Part shown: piece after piece, positions 1-12,779 of the stretch | Numbering within the stretch: position 1 is the stretch's first letter | Layout of the letters: each line of letters begins with the position of its first letter | Source of the DNA: Eulemur rufifrons | Lineage: Eukaryota > Chordata > Mammalia > Primates > Lemuridae | Direction: 5' to 3' | NCBI RefSeq assembly: GCF_041146395.1 | Contig: NC_090990.1 | Location: 42,170,001 to 42,234,000 of the forward strand | DNA length: 64,000 nt | Position numbers and translations under genes: made by a program | Notes under the pieces: model-generated | Databases searched by the model: none | Seen by the model: the letters and a program-made list of their open reading frames with translations, nothing else | What the model was told of the DNA's origin: nothing

Positions 1-1780
1 GGTGGAGACTGCTTTTCCTTTAGGCTTAAGAACTATGACTCTTGGAATGGCTAGGTATCCAACTCAGTAATCCTAGCTTGGGAAAGTCAACAAACCCCTC
101 TGATGTATGTTCCTCCTCTGTAAAAACTAGATAAGTGGCTGGAAGTGTTGGCTTAAGAACTATGGCCACACAAAAACCTCCTGATATGGTGCTTAGCACT
201 AAGTAGGCACCAGAAATGTCAGTTTGTCTCTTCCTTTCCCGTCCTCTCCGTCACAGGTGGCTGTCAAAGTCAGTGTCAAAGTGCACAGGGTGCACTTGGA
301 TGTGCAAATGAAGTAGCGTTGCTTTGTTTCCAGCTTGATGCAAGGAGAACTCATGCTTGCTTACACCGCAGGGTGGAGACGGGAGAGGTGGGTCCAAAGT
401 GCAGATATTGTGGGGAGAGATTGGGATTTGAAATTTGGGGGTCTAACTAGGTTTAACCAGCTCTCACCACACACTACGAATAAACATTTCAATTCAATAA
501 AGAAGTATAAGACCTGGCCATATACAAGGTGCTTTGGTGACCTGCTACTAGATTTAGGCCAGGTTGAATCGTGTCATGAGCTCCACTTAATTGTGGACAA
601 AGAAATGACTGATGGAGCGCCTACTGCCCGCCAGGAACAGTGCCCCAGACCTTGCAAGCATCACCTGATTTTGTCCTTATTATGATCCTCTTTTTCCAGC
701 TGAGGAAACTGAGGCACATGCAAGTTAAGTCACCTCTTCCAGATAACACAGCAAGTGGAGAGCAGAAATTCCAACCTGGGAAGTCTGGCTCCAGAGCCCA
801 CATGGACAACCACTCTGTTTGCGTCTATTTACATCTTAGAGAAAAGCAGAATAATAAACTCACAGAATCTGAGAGCTTGAAGGCTTCTATGAAGCAATTT
901 TTTCCAAATTCAACTTTGAAGGTAGCCTGTGAGAAAACTTAGCAGGTACTTTGGCTGAAGTTAGGCTCAAAACCTTCTAGATATGTCTGGTCTTTCAAAC
1001 GCCGAGCTTCAGTTAGCTCCTCTGGGTAGTGGTGATGACATCCCACACTCCCCAGTGAGGTCCCATTTATTCTTTGGGGCACTGAGGAGCAGAAATCAGA
1101 ACTTCCAGCACATTCTGGATGTTTCCAAACCTTACTTTCAGTCTCAGATACTGCTTGAAGCTTTTCAGCCTCTCCTATCATGTTTCAGTCTTTCCTTTCT
1201 TGGCAAACGTATTACTTACACTTTGTACTGTGAGCGATGATTTGTAGCAGAATACCCTGATGTGAAAAAGGAGCATTTAAAAAGTATCTGAAAATGGGAA
1301 ATCATGTGCATTCACCTCTTCCTGGCGTAAACTTTGAGCACCGTACGTTATCGAATGACAAAGCTGGAGAACATAGATTGATTGTCAGAGGTAGGGTGGT
1401 GCTGCCAGAGTAACCTATTATTAATATGAAAATTATTGTTGGTTAGATTAATCATTTCTGAGGATTTCCAGCATAACATGTAATTTATTTATGTATAATT
1501 TATATCCTGATTACTTTCACAAGGGAGGGAAGGAAAGATGAAAGAAGTTAAATTTATTGAGAGTCTATTGTGTGGCAGGCTACACAGTTTGCATATATTT
1601 TCTTCTATTCCTCATGACGATGTTGTGAGCTAAGAGATGTCAGCCCTAGTTGACAAATGAAGAGAATGAGCTTGGGATGGTGAGGCAGATGTCCTGGCCA
1701 TGCGGAGTACGGGTCTGACTCACCCTAATCCATGGCCTTTCCTCCACTCCATGCTGGCCCCAAAAGGAGTTGAGAGATTG
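1..1780. other. Intergenic, nothing recognised
   Basis: Frames are short and unconvincing on both strands. A weak MIR-like stretch at about 1590-1740 (TGTTGTGAGCTAAGAGATG, then a gap in similarity) is the only hint of structure. In human the gene upstream of C8A is FYB2, on the opposite strand; no FYB2 exon could be recognised here. Confidence 0.6.
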
Positions 1781-1789
1781 GTTTCACTG

Positions 1790-2009
1790 ATCAACACCTA
1801 AGAGCACATATAGGAATAACACTAATCAGGTGTCGGCCAGATGGGGGGGAGGGGATGGGTGTATACATACATAATGAGTGTGATGTGCACCGTCTGGGGA
1901 ATGGACTCGCTTGAAACTCTGACTCGGTGGAGGGTGGGGAAAGGCAAGGGCAATTTACCTAACCTAAACTTTTGTACCCCCATAATATGCTGAAATAAAA
2001 AAAAAAGCC
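1790..2009 (+). mobile_element. LINE-1 3' end, strepsirrhine type
   Basis: A 3' UTR fragment ending TACCCCCATAATATGCTGAA plus an A tail. The same tail sequence appears, reversed, at the 3' end of the L1 at 46.0 kb, so both belong to one L1 lineage. Strongly 5'-truncated. I could not see a target-site duplication. Confidence 0.8.
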
Positions 2010-2837
2010 AAGTGAAATAGGATGGTTAAAAACCAGGATTTTAGCCATGCACAAGGCAGGATGGGTAGACAGGTAGGAATGGATGAATGATCGGTGCAGA
2101 AATACGAGATGATTAATACAAGGTATACAATGAAATATTTAATGATAAAATACCTAGAATTATATTGGAGGCATGTGGGCTCAAGAAAAATCTTTCTTAC
2201 TTTTTGCCAGTTTTTGAAAACTGTATAATCCAGCTGGTTTCTCTTTTGCCTTGAAGGAAGCTCACATATCAATTTTGTGCTTATCTCAGTAAACGTCTTA
2301 ATAGTATATAATAATTTAGTAAGAGCTTTTTTGAAGGATGCTAAGCAAACATGACCAGGACAAATTGCTTTCCTTTTAATAGCCTTTTAACAAGAATCTT
2401 AGCACCTGTTTTGCGCCGCGTGCCATGCTTGGAGCTGGGGATGGAGCAACCCCTTAGGTTCTTGTAAGGAAACTGTCTTCCTCCGCTGACACCAGTTACA
2501 TTATGTATGCATCACTCACATGAATTATTAAGATGTTTTCTGATATGCTTGTCTTGTTGAGATCAAAAGAAGACCATCCCCCTGTGGGAAGGAGATGGGG
2601 CCTGCCTGGAAGTAGGAAATCATTTTCAATATCAATCACTCCCATGTTCCATCATCCAGAAAAGTGGGTCCTTAATCAGAAAACTCAAGCAGGGACCTAT
2701 CATCTCTCTTTGGATTTGTCTTCTTGGGTCTGGACTTCAAGTCATAGTCACACCACATAACTGTCATGGTTAGAGCCTCAGAGTACTAGGACATAGGAGT
2801 GGTAGGTCATGCCACAGAATCCACAGGTCAATCAGTG

Positions 2838-3196
2838 TTTTAATCTATTTCTGCTGCTAGAACAAAATACTTTAGACTGGGTAATTTATAAAGAGCATAG
2901 ATTTATTGCTCACAAAAATGGAGGCTGGAAAGTCCAAGATCAAAGTGCCAGCAGTCAGTGCCTGATGAGGGCCCAGGCTCTGCTTCCAAGATGGCACCTG
3001 GAACTCTGCATCCTCCAGAGGCGGTGAATGTTGTGGCCCTGAATGGCAGAAGGAAGAAGGGATAACAAAGGCCTACCTAGTTCCCTCAGCTCTTTTATGA
3101 GGCACCAATCACATCGTCTTCATATTGTTGCATTGGAGATTCTGTTTCAACATGAATTTTGGAGGGGACACAACATTCAAAAGGCAGCAATTAGTA
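2838..3196 (-). mobile_element. MaLR-type LTR fragment (MLT/MST-like)
   Basis: Contains TAGACTGGGTAATTTATAAAG, a GGAGGCTGGAAAGTCCAAGAT box and a CAACATGAATTTTGGAGGGG end, the reverse complement of the usual MaLR LTR order. Diverged; the exact subfamily is not assigned. Confidence 0.65.
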
Positions 3197-3199
3197 TGT

Positions 3200-4490
3200 G
3201 ACTTACAAATCATATTTTAGGTAGCTGATTTCACATGCATTGGAAAGCTCTATCAAAGTCTAAGAGTTAGAATTGTTTTCCTCATGAGGAATCGAGGAGG
3301 CATAGATTCTCTCCTACACACACGCACACCTCCCCTTCTCTAACTTGCTCCCCCTTGAATGCCATGCTTACGTTTTATGGACAGAAGGCATGTGTGGGCA
3401 TTCCAGGGTAGTAGGAAGTCAGATGGCCTCTGGCCTGTGGCCGCAGCACAGGGGCCTGGAAGACCCATGCTGAAGAGTCATAAACTCCATTTTTTAAAAA
3501 AATGCAAATTAGCAAACTGTAGCATGCTCTCTGTTTATTCCTCATGTGTCACTCCCCAGTCTTTGGTCAAATCTGCTGTAGTTAGACATTTCATCTTAAC
3601 TTCAACTCTGCCATAGTGAACAAGGAAGCATCTTTAGTCCGCATTTGGGAAAGCGATGTTCTCTGAGGTCAGCACAGCTACAGTGCTAAGTAATGAGGGA
3701 TTGCACAGGGCTGAAGCTGCAGGAACAGGTTCTATCCTTTCCTCCAGGCTCAGGCTTCTGGGACACAGCTGTCCCTCCTCGCATGTTGGGGCTATGGAGG
3801 TTATTTTATGAAGGCAGGTAAGGGGGGCAGAGAAAATGCCTTGTGTTCACCAAATCCCACTTTGTATTCCTTTCCTTGGGTATGTGAGAAGACTGTATTT
3901 CCCAATCTCCCTCGCGATTAGACTAAAGCATGTGGCTAGGTTCTGACCAATGGGTTGTGGAGAAAAGCAATGAATGTTACTTGTAACACTGCTCAATTGC
4001 CCACTTTCTCTCTTCTCCTTTTGCAGCAATCTCAGAAGCCATGTGCTCAGGATGGCAGAATCACAGAACTGAAGGAGGCTGGATCTTTGAGTCCTTACTC
4101 CCTAAGAGGGCTATTAATAGTAAGGCATCTGCCCAATCGTCATTAGATTGTAATATAAATAAGTTGTTGCTGTTTTAAGCTATTAAAAATTAGGGAATTA
4201 TTTGTTACTGAAGCATAGCCTATCTTATTCTGACTACTACAACTTTCTTAGAAAACATTTCTTCCAATACATTATTGAGACATAGTAACATTCTGAGAGC
4301 AGGTTGGTAGGAAAATTAGAGGAAGGTTTGGGTCAGGAGATAAGGAAACTAATCCTGATGTGGGTTTAGCCAGCTTCTTGAGGAGTGAATTGCAGATCAG
4401 ATTGCGATGCCCAACTGACATGATCTGGGCTGCTGGGATTAACAGTGGACACAATGGTCACTACTTTACATATATCATCCCATTACATTT
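3200..4490. other. Intergenic with an old LTR-like repeat at 3.9-4.24 kb
   Basis: The part from about 3930 to 4240 (AGGTTCTGACCAATGGG through AAGCATAGCCTATCTTATTC) looks like an ancient interspersed repeat with an LTR-like 3' end. The rest shows no gene. Confidence 0.45.
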
Positions 4491-4494
4491 CTCA

Positions 4495-4620
4495 ATCATC
4501 TAAGCAGGTGTTATTACTCTCATTTTATAGATGAAGAAATTGAGGTACAAAGAGATTGAGTTTTTTCCCTAGGACACACAGCCTGTCAGAAGCAGAACTG
4601 GGTTTCAAATTCAGACATAT
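4495..4620 (+). repeat. MIR
   Basis: CATTTTATAGATGAAGAAA followed by the GAGGTACAAAGAGATTGAG core. Confidence 0.8.
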
Positions 4621-4639
4621 CTGTGTGACGGAGGTAAAG

Positions 4640-5250
4640 TTGAATGCCGTTAGCTACAGTAGTGCAGGTGTTAGCCATACTGAAGCTCACAGGGGTGGCG
4701 TCATTGTGATTTTTGGGAAGGATTTTGTCAACTAGTTAGAGAAGAATTATTGGCAACATCTTGGGGATAGATTTCAACACCTAAGGAGAGAAACTGCAGT
4801 GCCTAGAAAAGATATCAGGCAAACAGACTAGGGTGTGAAGCCCCACAGAGAAAGAACAGTAAAAATTGCCAGTGGAGGCAGGTGTGTGGTTGGTGGGACA
4901 AGAAACACACAAGGAGGACTGGGGAACAGGTGAAGCACAATGACATGCTGGTGACAGAAGATATATCCCAGAGAGTAAGGGACACAGGCCAGGGGAACAA
5001 GACTAACACCAGACCTCCTGTGCTGTGGGGACAGCCCCTACCGTCTGCCTACGTGGTTAGGAGGAGCTCAGGGCCTGAGCAGGCCTGGGTCTTGTGGTCA
5101 AAGATCTCTAGACCTGCCCAGTGCATGGCTGGGACAGGCAGTGAGGTAGATAGAGGAGATACTGACACTTGTGAACAGATAAACTAAAAACCACACAATT
5201 ACTGCTCTGTTAGAAAGATGAAAAAAGTACTGCGGAAATGCAGTGTATTT
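4640..5250. other. Intergenic, probably part of an old repeat
   Basis: No gene. The interval is purine-rich and resembles fragments of the unnamed ancient repeat seen at 50.4-51.15 kb, but too weakly to assign. Confidence 0.3.
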
Positions 5251-5254
5251 GATT

Positions 5255-5440
5255 TTTGACCAATCTTGGTCCAACCACTTACTAGCTGTGTCTTTGACCG
5301 AGTGACTTGTGCCTTTGACCCTCAGCCTCCCGACCTGTAAAAAGAGGCTAACTCAGCCCCCAGATGGTCACGATTATGAAATGACAGACGACACATAAAG
5401 AATCATGCACAGCAGTTGGCACCTAATGGGCTCTCTGTAA
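5255..5440 (+). repeat. MIR
   Basis: Shows ACTTACTAGCTGTGTCTTTG, the later CTCAGCCTCCC box and GTAAAAAGAGGCTAA. Confidence 0.7.
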
Positions 5441-6139
5441 TGGCTAGATCATCCCCCCTTTCCTCTCCGCAGAGGATGGGTATCTACCTCTGGGGTGAAG
5501 GGAGGCTTCACAAAGGGAATAAGGATGATCTTTTAGTCCTAAAGTGGTCACGGCCGGGGCAGTCCAGAGGGACAGAACAGCTTGTAAGAAGACCAGTCTC
5601 CAACCATCTGTCTCCCAAGCAGGCCCTGTAGGACGACAGTATTTAAAGCGCATGGCTTCTGCTCTCAGGAGTTGCTGTTGCTGACCCTGCGTCACCCTGA
5701 AAGCAGCCCCAGGGACTGTACATCCTTTTCTGCTGCAATGTCTGTTTCGCCTGCTCACTGGCTACACTGTCAGAGCGGCCAGCAGCTCAGGCCTCCTGCT
5801 GCCAAGAGCCGGTGCAACAGCTTGCGGGGAGGTGAGGTGCAGCCAAGGCCCCGCTACCGTGGCCCTGTGTGGCAGATCTCAGTCGACCAGCTCTGAATGA
5901 GGATGCTGGATGGGACAGGCCATTTGGCCCTTGTTCACATTGCAAGATGAGAGTCTTTTGTCATCGAAATGAAGGGCTCCCTGGGAAGGGAGGTGGCCTG
6001 TGTTGATGAGATCTTGTTTCCCGCTGTCTCCTAGAGTGGAGGATGCTGCCCAAGCCATGGTGCGCAATCTGCGTGTACATTAGCCAGGTGGAACTGAGCG
6101 TGGGGGTCAGTGTCGTTATTCAAAGGCATTTATCACTGT

Positions 6140-6290
6140 GGCATTTAATCGCCCGTATAAACATTTGTGGACTTGAATTACCTCATTTGGTGCTCACAGC
6201 CACTCGGCCAACGAGGCAGGGCACGTCATACATCCCCATTTTGCAGATGAGAGAACCACGGCTCGGACAAACGATCTGATCAGGGCCGGA
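6140..6290 (+). repeat. MIR
   Basis: CCCATTTTGCAGATGAGAGA core preceded by a MIR-like left part. Confidence 0.7.
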
Positions 6291-6299
6291 TTTGGGGGC

Positions 6300-7530
6300 T
6301 GTGGCATGAGGGGCGGAGGGAGTTGGGAGGTCTGGAGAAGAGTGTTACAAGCAAGTGACTCTGAACCTGGAAGCTTCATGCCTGACGTGGTCACCCCGCT
6401 CACCTGCTCCCTTCCTCTCTGTCGGCCCCCACCCACATTCTCTCTGCACCCACACCCACATCCATGTCCCTAGCCTTTCATTCATCCAACACAGATTTAC
6501 CTAATTTCCACCATGGTCAAGGGCAGGCCAAGACATACAGTGGGGCACAAAACACACACTGGCCACACCCTGGGGAACCTGCGGCCTAGTTAGGGAGTCA
6601 AACATTAAACAAACAGGGGAATCCCTACACGGGTACTCGTACACTTAACTGCTATGAAGGAAAACAACAGGGAATAGAACAACAGGGCCCCTGCCTTGTA
6701 GCAGGCGCCCAAGGAGTCCAGGTCACTCCCGATCTCACTGATTCATGCATCCAATAAGTATTTGCTGAACACTGACTCAGTGCGCGGAGCTGGGCACCAG
6801 TCTGTGAGTTGAGGACTCACAGGGACCCGCGTATCCAACCGCCTGCTGCATTTTTCCCTTGGGTGTTCCACAGTCACCTCAAACTCAGCAAGGCCAAGAC
6901 TTAACCCATGAGCCGATCTGCTAAACCTGCTATGAGTGTCAGCAAGCTCATCATTCTCCCAGGTAGAAACCTTGGGCGTTCCTGACTCCCATCTACCCTT
7001 CACTTTCCAAGTGCAGTCCATTGAGCCTCGTTCAACCGCATTCAGCAAGCGTGCCCACTTGTGCCCGTGCCTGCAGGAGGTGCCTGATATTCCCTGGCAC
7101 AAAGTAGGCACAGCCATTGCCATCGAGGGACCTACCATCTAGCTGCACATCAGGAAAGGACTAGACCTCAGAGTCATCTCTTCCATCAGTTTGGTTCTCG
7201 CTGTCCACTCTACAGAAGGTCGTAGGTTTAGTCCTCTGGCACCCCTGCCTCCAATGTCCCACCTCACACCAAATGAGTTTTCTCAGTGTTCCCAGACTGA
7301 TCTTCCCCAAGACACACCCAACTATGACACTACGCCACTGAAAGCCTCCTCTGACGACCTAGGGCCTACTCTCATCTTGCAATCCGAGCAAGGGAAAAGT
7401 CCAAGCTCTTTCCCAGGACACACAGGCTCTTTAGGACTGGCCCCGTGGAGCCTCTCCAGCCTCAGCACCTGTCACTCGCTGCCCGACACCTGACACACTG
7501 AGTTTCTTCACTACGGGGCTCACAGTGCTG
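6300..7530. other. Intergenic, nothing firmly recognised
   Basis: Open frames up to 131 codons occur on both strands but match no family I know. The start contains a stretch of a common ancient-repeat style (ATTTGCTGAACACTGACTC at about 6760). Confidence 0.45.
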
Positions 7531-7690
7531 TGTCTTGCCCCGGGATGTTGGCCTGTCCAGTTTCCTCTACTTGGAATGCTGTCCCTCGCCTGTCTGTCAC
7601 CCACCTGTGCCCTCTGCCCCAACCTTCCAGAGCTGGTGCAGGGGACACCCCCACACTGAGCCTTTCCTGATGACAGCAGGCAGGTGATTT
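7530..7690 (+). repeat. L2 3' region
   Basis: GGAATGCTGTCCCTCGCCTG and TGAGCCTTTCCTGATGAC follow the usual L2 order. Confidence 0.55.
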
Positions 7691-7862
7691 AATCGACTCT
7701 CTGTTCCCACATTTCTCTCACCATTCACCCATCACCCAACTGCAACGACAACACCAGCCCCATTTATATCCATGTGGCAGCTTCTTTCAGTTCCCCATAA
7801 ACCCCCCACCCTCCTTGCTATTTCTGAAGATCCTCAAAAGTGGCTTCCCACGTGCACCCCAG

Positions 7863-8011
7863 CCGGGCTGCGGGGCGTGTTCCAGGATGGCCACCATTGC
7901 TGAGGCCGCCTGGTGTGGCCGCACCAGTGTCCTCGGGTTCACCTCGCAGCAGGCGCGGAGTGAGGAACTGTTCATGCGTAAATTCATTTTATTCCCACAA
8001 CGACTGCGAGG
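7863..8011. promoter_or_regulatory. CpG-dense patch
   Basis: About 12 CpG in 150 bp in a region otherwise poor in CpG, with GGCGCGG and GCTGCGGGGCG. It overlaps the start of a MIR. Function is not shown by sequence alone. Confidence 0.35.
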
Positions 8012-8110
8012 TGGGCACTCAACCCTTTTCAGATGAGGAAGCTGAGACGCAGAGAAGTGAGAGTCGCACAGGCCAGGTTTCCAGGCTGGGAGGTGTGAGG
8101 GCCGGGATTA
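7970..8110 (+). repeat. MIR
   Basis: CCTTTTCAGATGAGGAAGCT followed by GAGACGCAGAGAAG. Confidence 0.75.
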
Positions 8111-8229
8111 GCCTCCCGCCGGCCTCAGCTAAAACTGGTACCCTTATCCGCTGTGTGGTGGCCAACCCTGGAGCATCTGGACTCTGGCTCAGCCCACCCA
8201 CCTGCCTCTGTCCCCACGTCTGTCTCCCC

Positions 8230-8345
8230 CCAGTAGACTGTGGGGCCTCGGAGGGCAGAAATTCGTACTCACTCGTTCCTGTCCTCCGTACCCAGCTCAG
8301 CACCTGGCCTGCAATAAATGTTTTCTCAATAAATGTGGTACATTG
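8230..8345 (+). repeat. L2 3' end
   Basis: CCCAGCTCAGCACCTGGCC followed by AATAAATGTTTTCTCAATAA is a typical L2 terminus. Confidence 0.6.
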
Positions 8346-8349
8346 CAGG

Positions 8350-11130
8350 TGAGATTTCGTTAAGTTGGATTATTTTCCTTTTCTCATTTTAGGGCTGGGC
8401 TTCTTCATAGCTGGTCGGCCTCACTCACAGCCGAGCCCAGAGGGTCAGAGTGATTTGAGAGAAGGGGCAGAGAGGGGGCTGCACCATCCTCCCCACTGCA
8501 GCAGGAGTGCCAACCTCTGGCCATGCCCACGTCCCTTCCAAGTGCCTGGTTTCCATTCATTTGGCCTCCAGCCCATGGAAATACAATAACGCTCCGGGCA
8601 GCACCGAGGAGCCGGCCGTGTGCTGGCCTCACGCACGGGGAGCATTTAGACAGCCTGCTTACCATCCACGTCTTCCACTTGGCCGTGAATGTGCATCTCC
8701 TCTTAGTCTGCAAATTGCCCTGCGCTCTGGGAGTCACTGTGGACAGGCTTCACTCTGGCTAACGTCACATATCAGACCTGAAGGGCAGAAAGCTAATGCA
8801 TCCTCTGCCATTGTCCTAAGGGTCCCCGCCGGCAGCCTCGGGTTGGGGATCCTGCAACCGTCCTGATCTTGATGGTCCCAATCTCACTCCACACGCAGTG
8901 TCTGCCCCGTCCGTCAGCAGTGCCGATGTCACACAGGACCCGAGTGTGGGGACACTCGCACAAGGGGCTTGGGATTGGGGAACCCAGTTAGGAAAACTAT
9001 ATAGAGTTTGAGCAAAGCTAATTTTAGTCGCAGAGAAAAACCAAAAGAGATTGATAGGAACGGCCATGAAAGTGTCTTGGAAAGTGGAAATATAAAATGA
9101 TTTATGATAAATACACATGTTTCTTATTAAGCCAACTGTTCTCAGGAACTGCCGGATGGGGAGATGAGCCGGTGTATGTGTGAGGGTCCAATTAGGAAAA
9201 CAGAAATAGCGCTATTGGAAACAGGGCATCTAATACAGAGAATTAGTTGCACCAGGAGAGCTCTGAGGAAGCCCAGAGATAGCAACAGCTGGGAGCCTCA
9301 GGGCTGGAGGAGAAGACAGAAGGCGGTGTCCTCGGTCCCCAGGAGCTAGAATCTCTAGGAGGAAGTAGGAAGCACTGAGGAGAGACATGGCCACCGGCAT
9401 GTGAACCTCCTGAGCTCCAGAGAAGGGAAGAAACACCCTGGCTTCTCCCTTCCTCCCATCCTCAGTCCCTGTCAGTGCCCCCACGGGGCAGAAGCCAGGC
9501 AGTGCAGGAGCCTGAGACCTGCCACCTGTGGGGTGCAGACGTCCTGGCAGACAGAGGAGAGCAGGGCAGGGGTGAGGGATGGGTCTGGGGACAGCTCACT
9601 TAGGGCAGGCACAGGTGAGGAAAATATTATAGGAGAAAATAGTAAGTACTATAATAGAATTTGTAAAGAAGCCAGTAGATCAAAAACAGAAAGAGCAATG
9701 AAGTCTTTTATTTGTGGAGAGGAGGGGTTAGGAAGCTTTTTGGAGGAGACACCCTGAGCCGGGTCTCGAGTGAGGCATGAGGGTTTGAGATGAAAGCGGG
9801 GGTGGGGGGGGAGGGGGGTGCGGGGAGAGAAGGCCATTTCAAAAGGGACAAGGGCACAGGCAGGACACGACTTCCAGAGCCCCCCAGGGAGCGGAGAGAA
9901 CTTCAGTCTGGCAGGAGAGTGGGTTGTGCGTGTCAGGACAGCAGCCACAGAAGAGGCAAGCCCAGGGTGTGCAGGGGCAGCGCAGGCTTGGAGCGGTGTG
10001 CTCGGGGGTGCAGACTTAGCCTTGGGCCAGGAGGTTTCACTGCAGGGTAATTCAGAGAGGGAGGTAACCAGATTTTATTAGCTGTAGGGAAAGAGCATGA
10101 CCCTCTGCCCCCATCCTGCCTTCTCCTTCCTGTTCTTCCTCTTCTTCTGTTAAACAAATGCAAAACTCATGTGTCCTCCCGAGTGTTTACTCTTTAACAT
10201 TTATTCTAATGCCAGGATCGAAAGTATTTATGTAATTCCCCATGGACAATTGCCTTCGGATCCGAAAATATGTTATTTAAAAAGACAAATCTTTGCTTTG
10301 AATTTGCAAAGATAAATCTTCTTCTTCTTTTTTTTTGAAAACCTTACAGGGGATTAGAAATTAAATCAGATGCATAATGTGGTTGATCAAGCCACTACTC
10401 TTTTTAGGTTAAAATTGAAGTATAATTAACATGAATTGAGCTATGGCTCAAATATTCATTGGCATATGAAGATCACCTCTCTAGGTGAGTGCTCGGAAGA
10501 GCTGTACTCACTTGCATAGCTAACTAGTCTGTTTAAAATCAGTCTCATTATTTTATGATTAAGTATCATATGATTTACCTTAGGCATGAAAAGCAGAAGA
10601 AAAGAACAATCCCTCCCATTTGTATGGCACCTTACACTTCCTAAAACACTTGCAGAAAAATCAAAGGAAGGTACAAAGCAATAAAGAGGGAAAAAGAAAG
10701 AAAGAAAATTATTCTTAAGAGACCTTTTTTTTTTTTTTTAAACACTACACGGTCAAGACAGACAGGAAGTCAATATCTGAGCATATTTCAAGAAGTCAAT
10801 ATCTGAGGATATTTTAGGAAGCTCATTGTCAGAGGTTAGGGAGTGGAAACCCACAATGTCCACTTATCGTACAGATTTCTGAAAGGTTGGGTGACCATTT
10901 TGAGTGATCGCAAAATAGCGGTCACTGTCTACCCCGACAACTTGTTTCTTGCTTCAAGGAGAAAAAACATCAATTGTAGCACACATTTTTGGTAGCCTAT
11001 CTAGCATCCATTTTCCCCTGCTCCCCTTTTCTACTTAGAAACATCTTTTTCTATTAAAAAAAAATTGTGCTCTCATACTTCTCCCCCACACATACATGCC
11101 TATGTGATTCAAGGAAGGCTGATTCCACCT
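8350..11130. other. Intergenic; old repeat pieces, no gene
   Basis: 9700-10080 resembles the unnamed ancient repeat found again at 35 and 50 kb. 10720-10740 is a T-run. The direct repeat AAGTCAATATCTGAG-ATATTT occurs twice at about 10768 and 10794. No convincing coding frame. Confidence 0.45.
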
Positions 11131-11359
11131 CCAGATGTGGGTCCTGATTGGCAGGTCATCAGCACATGCTCTCCATCTCAACGAAGTGATTGGATCAGGG
11201 GTGAGCAGGTAATCTAGGCCAGTCCAATCAAAGGAATCAGAGGATTTTTTTCTTGGAATACTGGGATGGGGTTTCCACTTGCTCTCAAAGCCAACTGGGA
11301 ACAGTACTAGCAGGAGCCCTGCTGACAGTCATCTTTGACCATCAAGGGAGTCAGGTTTA

Positions 11360-11789
<430 letters not shown>

Positions 11790-11954
11790 TAAGGCTCAGT
11801 CTAGGCTTGGAGTTTTTAGCTCTGGGGACCAATAAAATCCTGTTTTAGTTTGCCAGTTGGAATTTGGTCTTTTTTTTTCTTGCAACTAAAAACCTGAGTG
11901 ATAACCACAAAAATACCTTTTCATAATGGGAGTACTATACACAGTAGCCTTTTA

Positions 11955-12090
11955 ACTGGCATTTATTGAGCCCTGAAATATGCCAAATGTTTTCACATAC
12001 ATTGTTTCACTGAATCTTCACACATTAACCCTATCTTCAGATGAGGAGACCATGGCCCAGAGAGACTAAATGACCCTGGCTGCTATCACA
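11955..12090 (+). repeat. MIR
   Basis: ATTTATTGAGCCCTGAAATA and CTTCAGATGAGGAGACCATG. Confidence 0.7.
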
Positions 12091-12120
12091 AATCGCCCTC
12101 CTATCGCATCACCTTAGCAT

Positions 12121-12723
12121 ATGGACACGTACTTCTTGCTACATCACAATCTGGGTGAGTGTCCTGTAAGTGATGACTCATGGATTTGGCTCACTTCTCA
12201 CTTCTCATGTGTGACACTTCTCTTGTGTGACCCCGGCATTTGGGAATATTTTGTTTCCATTGGTGCAGATACAGAGACAGTAGGTGAAAAATCACCAGGG
12301 ATGCTTCAGGGGAAAGGCCTGGAGGTACTGCATCACTTCTGCCCACATCCCATCGTCCAGAACTCAATCAACGAACGCGGCCCCGACCGGGACTGCGAAG
12401 GAGGCTGGAAATACAGTTTTCCTGTGTGCCCAGGGCCGGAGGGAGAGCGTCTCTCTGTCGCCCATAGGCAGGGCCCTCTCGGCATCCTGCCCACTGCAGC
12501 TCGTGCGCGGGGCCCGGATTCTAAGCTAAGCATCCCATTCCACGGCCTCCCCTGTGGCTATTTCTCTTGCCACCCGCTTTCCTCCCTCCAAATCGCCCCC
12601 ACCCCCATCACATTCACACTTAGTCGATCCCTCCATACGTGTTACCCTGCTTGTGTAAAGGCCAATTGGCATTTCTCTCCTCAGTGTCTGCTTAAGGAAA
12701 GGAGAAACTCCCAGCTTCCTTGA
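12121..12723 (+). other. Open frame of 200 codons, no known family
   Basis: The longest open frame in the window. It shows no domain, signal peptide or repeat pattern I recognise. Part of its openness comes from a CpG-rich, stop-poor patch at 12360-12540. No splice or polyadenylation context supports a gene. Most likely a chance frame. Confidence 0.2.
12360..12540. promoter_or_regulatory. CpG-dense patch
   Basis: About 14 CpG in 180 bp, including AACGAACGCGGCCCCGACCG and GTGCGCGGGGCCCGG, in CpG-poor surroundings. No known repeat was recognised under it. Could be a small regulatory element. Confidence 0.35.
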
Positions 12724-12779
12724 CATTTCATGGAACCACAGAAGCTGTTCCGACCTCAGAGAAATGTTTGCCACGTGAC

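Noticed and set aside
7840..8352. 170-codon plus-strand frame
   Set aside because: Runs through a CpG patch, a MIR and an L2 end, so it is composite repeat sequence.
12121..12723. 200-codon frame as a new gene
   Set aside because: No family, no gene signals, and stop-poor CpG-rich composition explains the length; kept only as a low-confidence feature.
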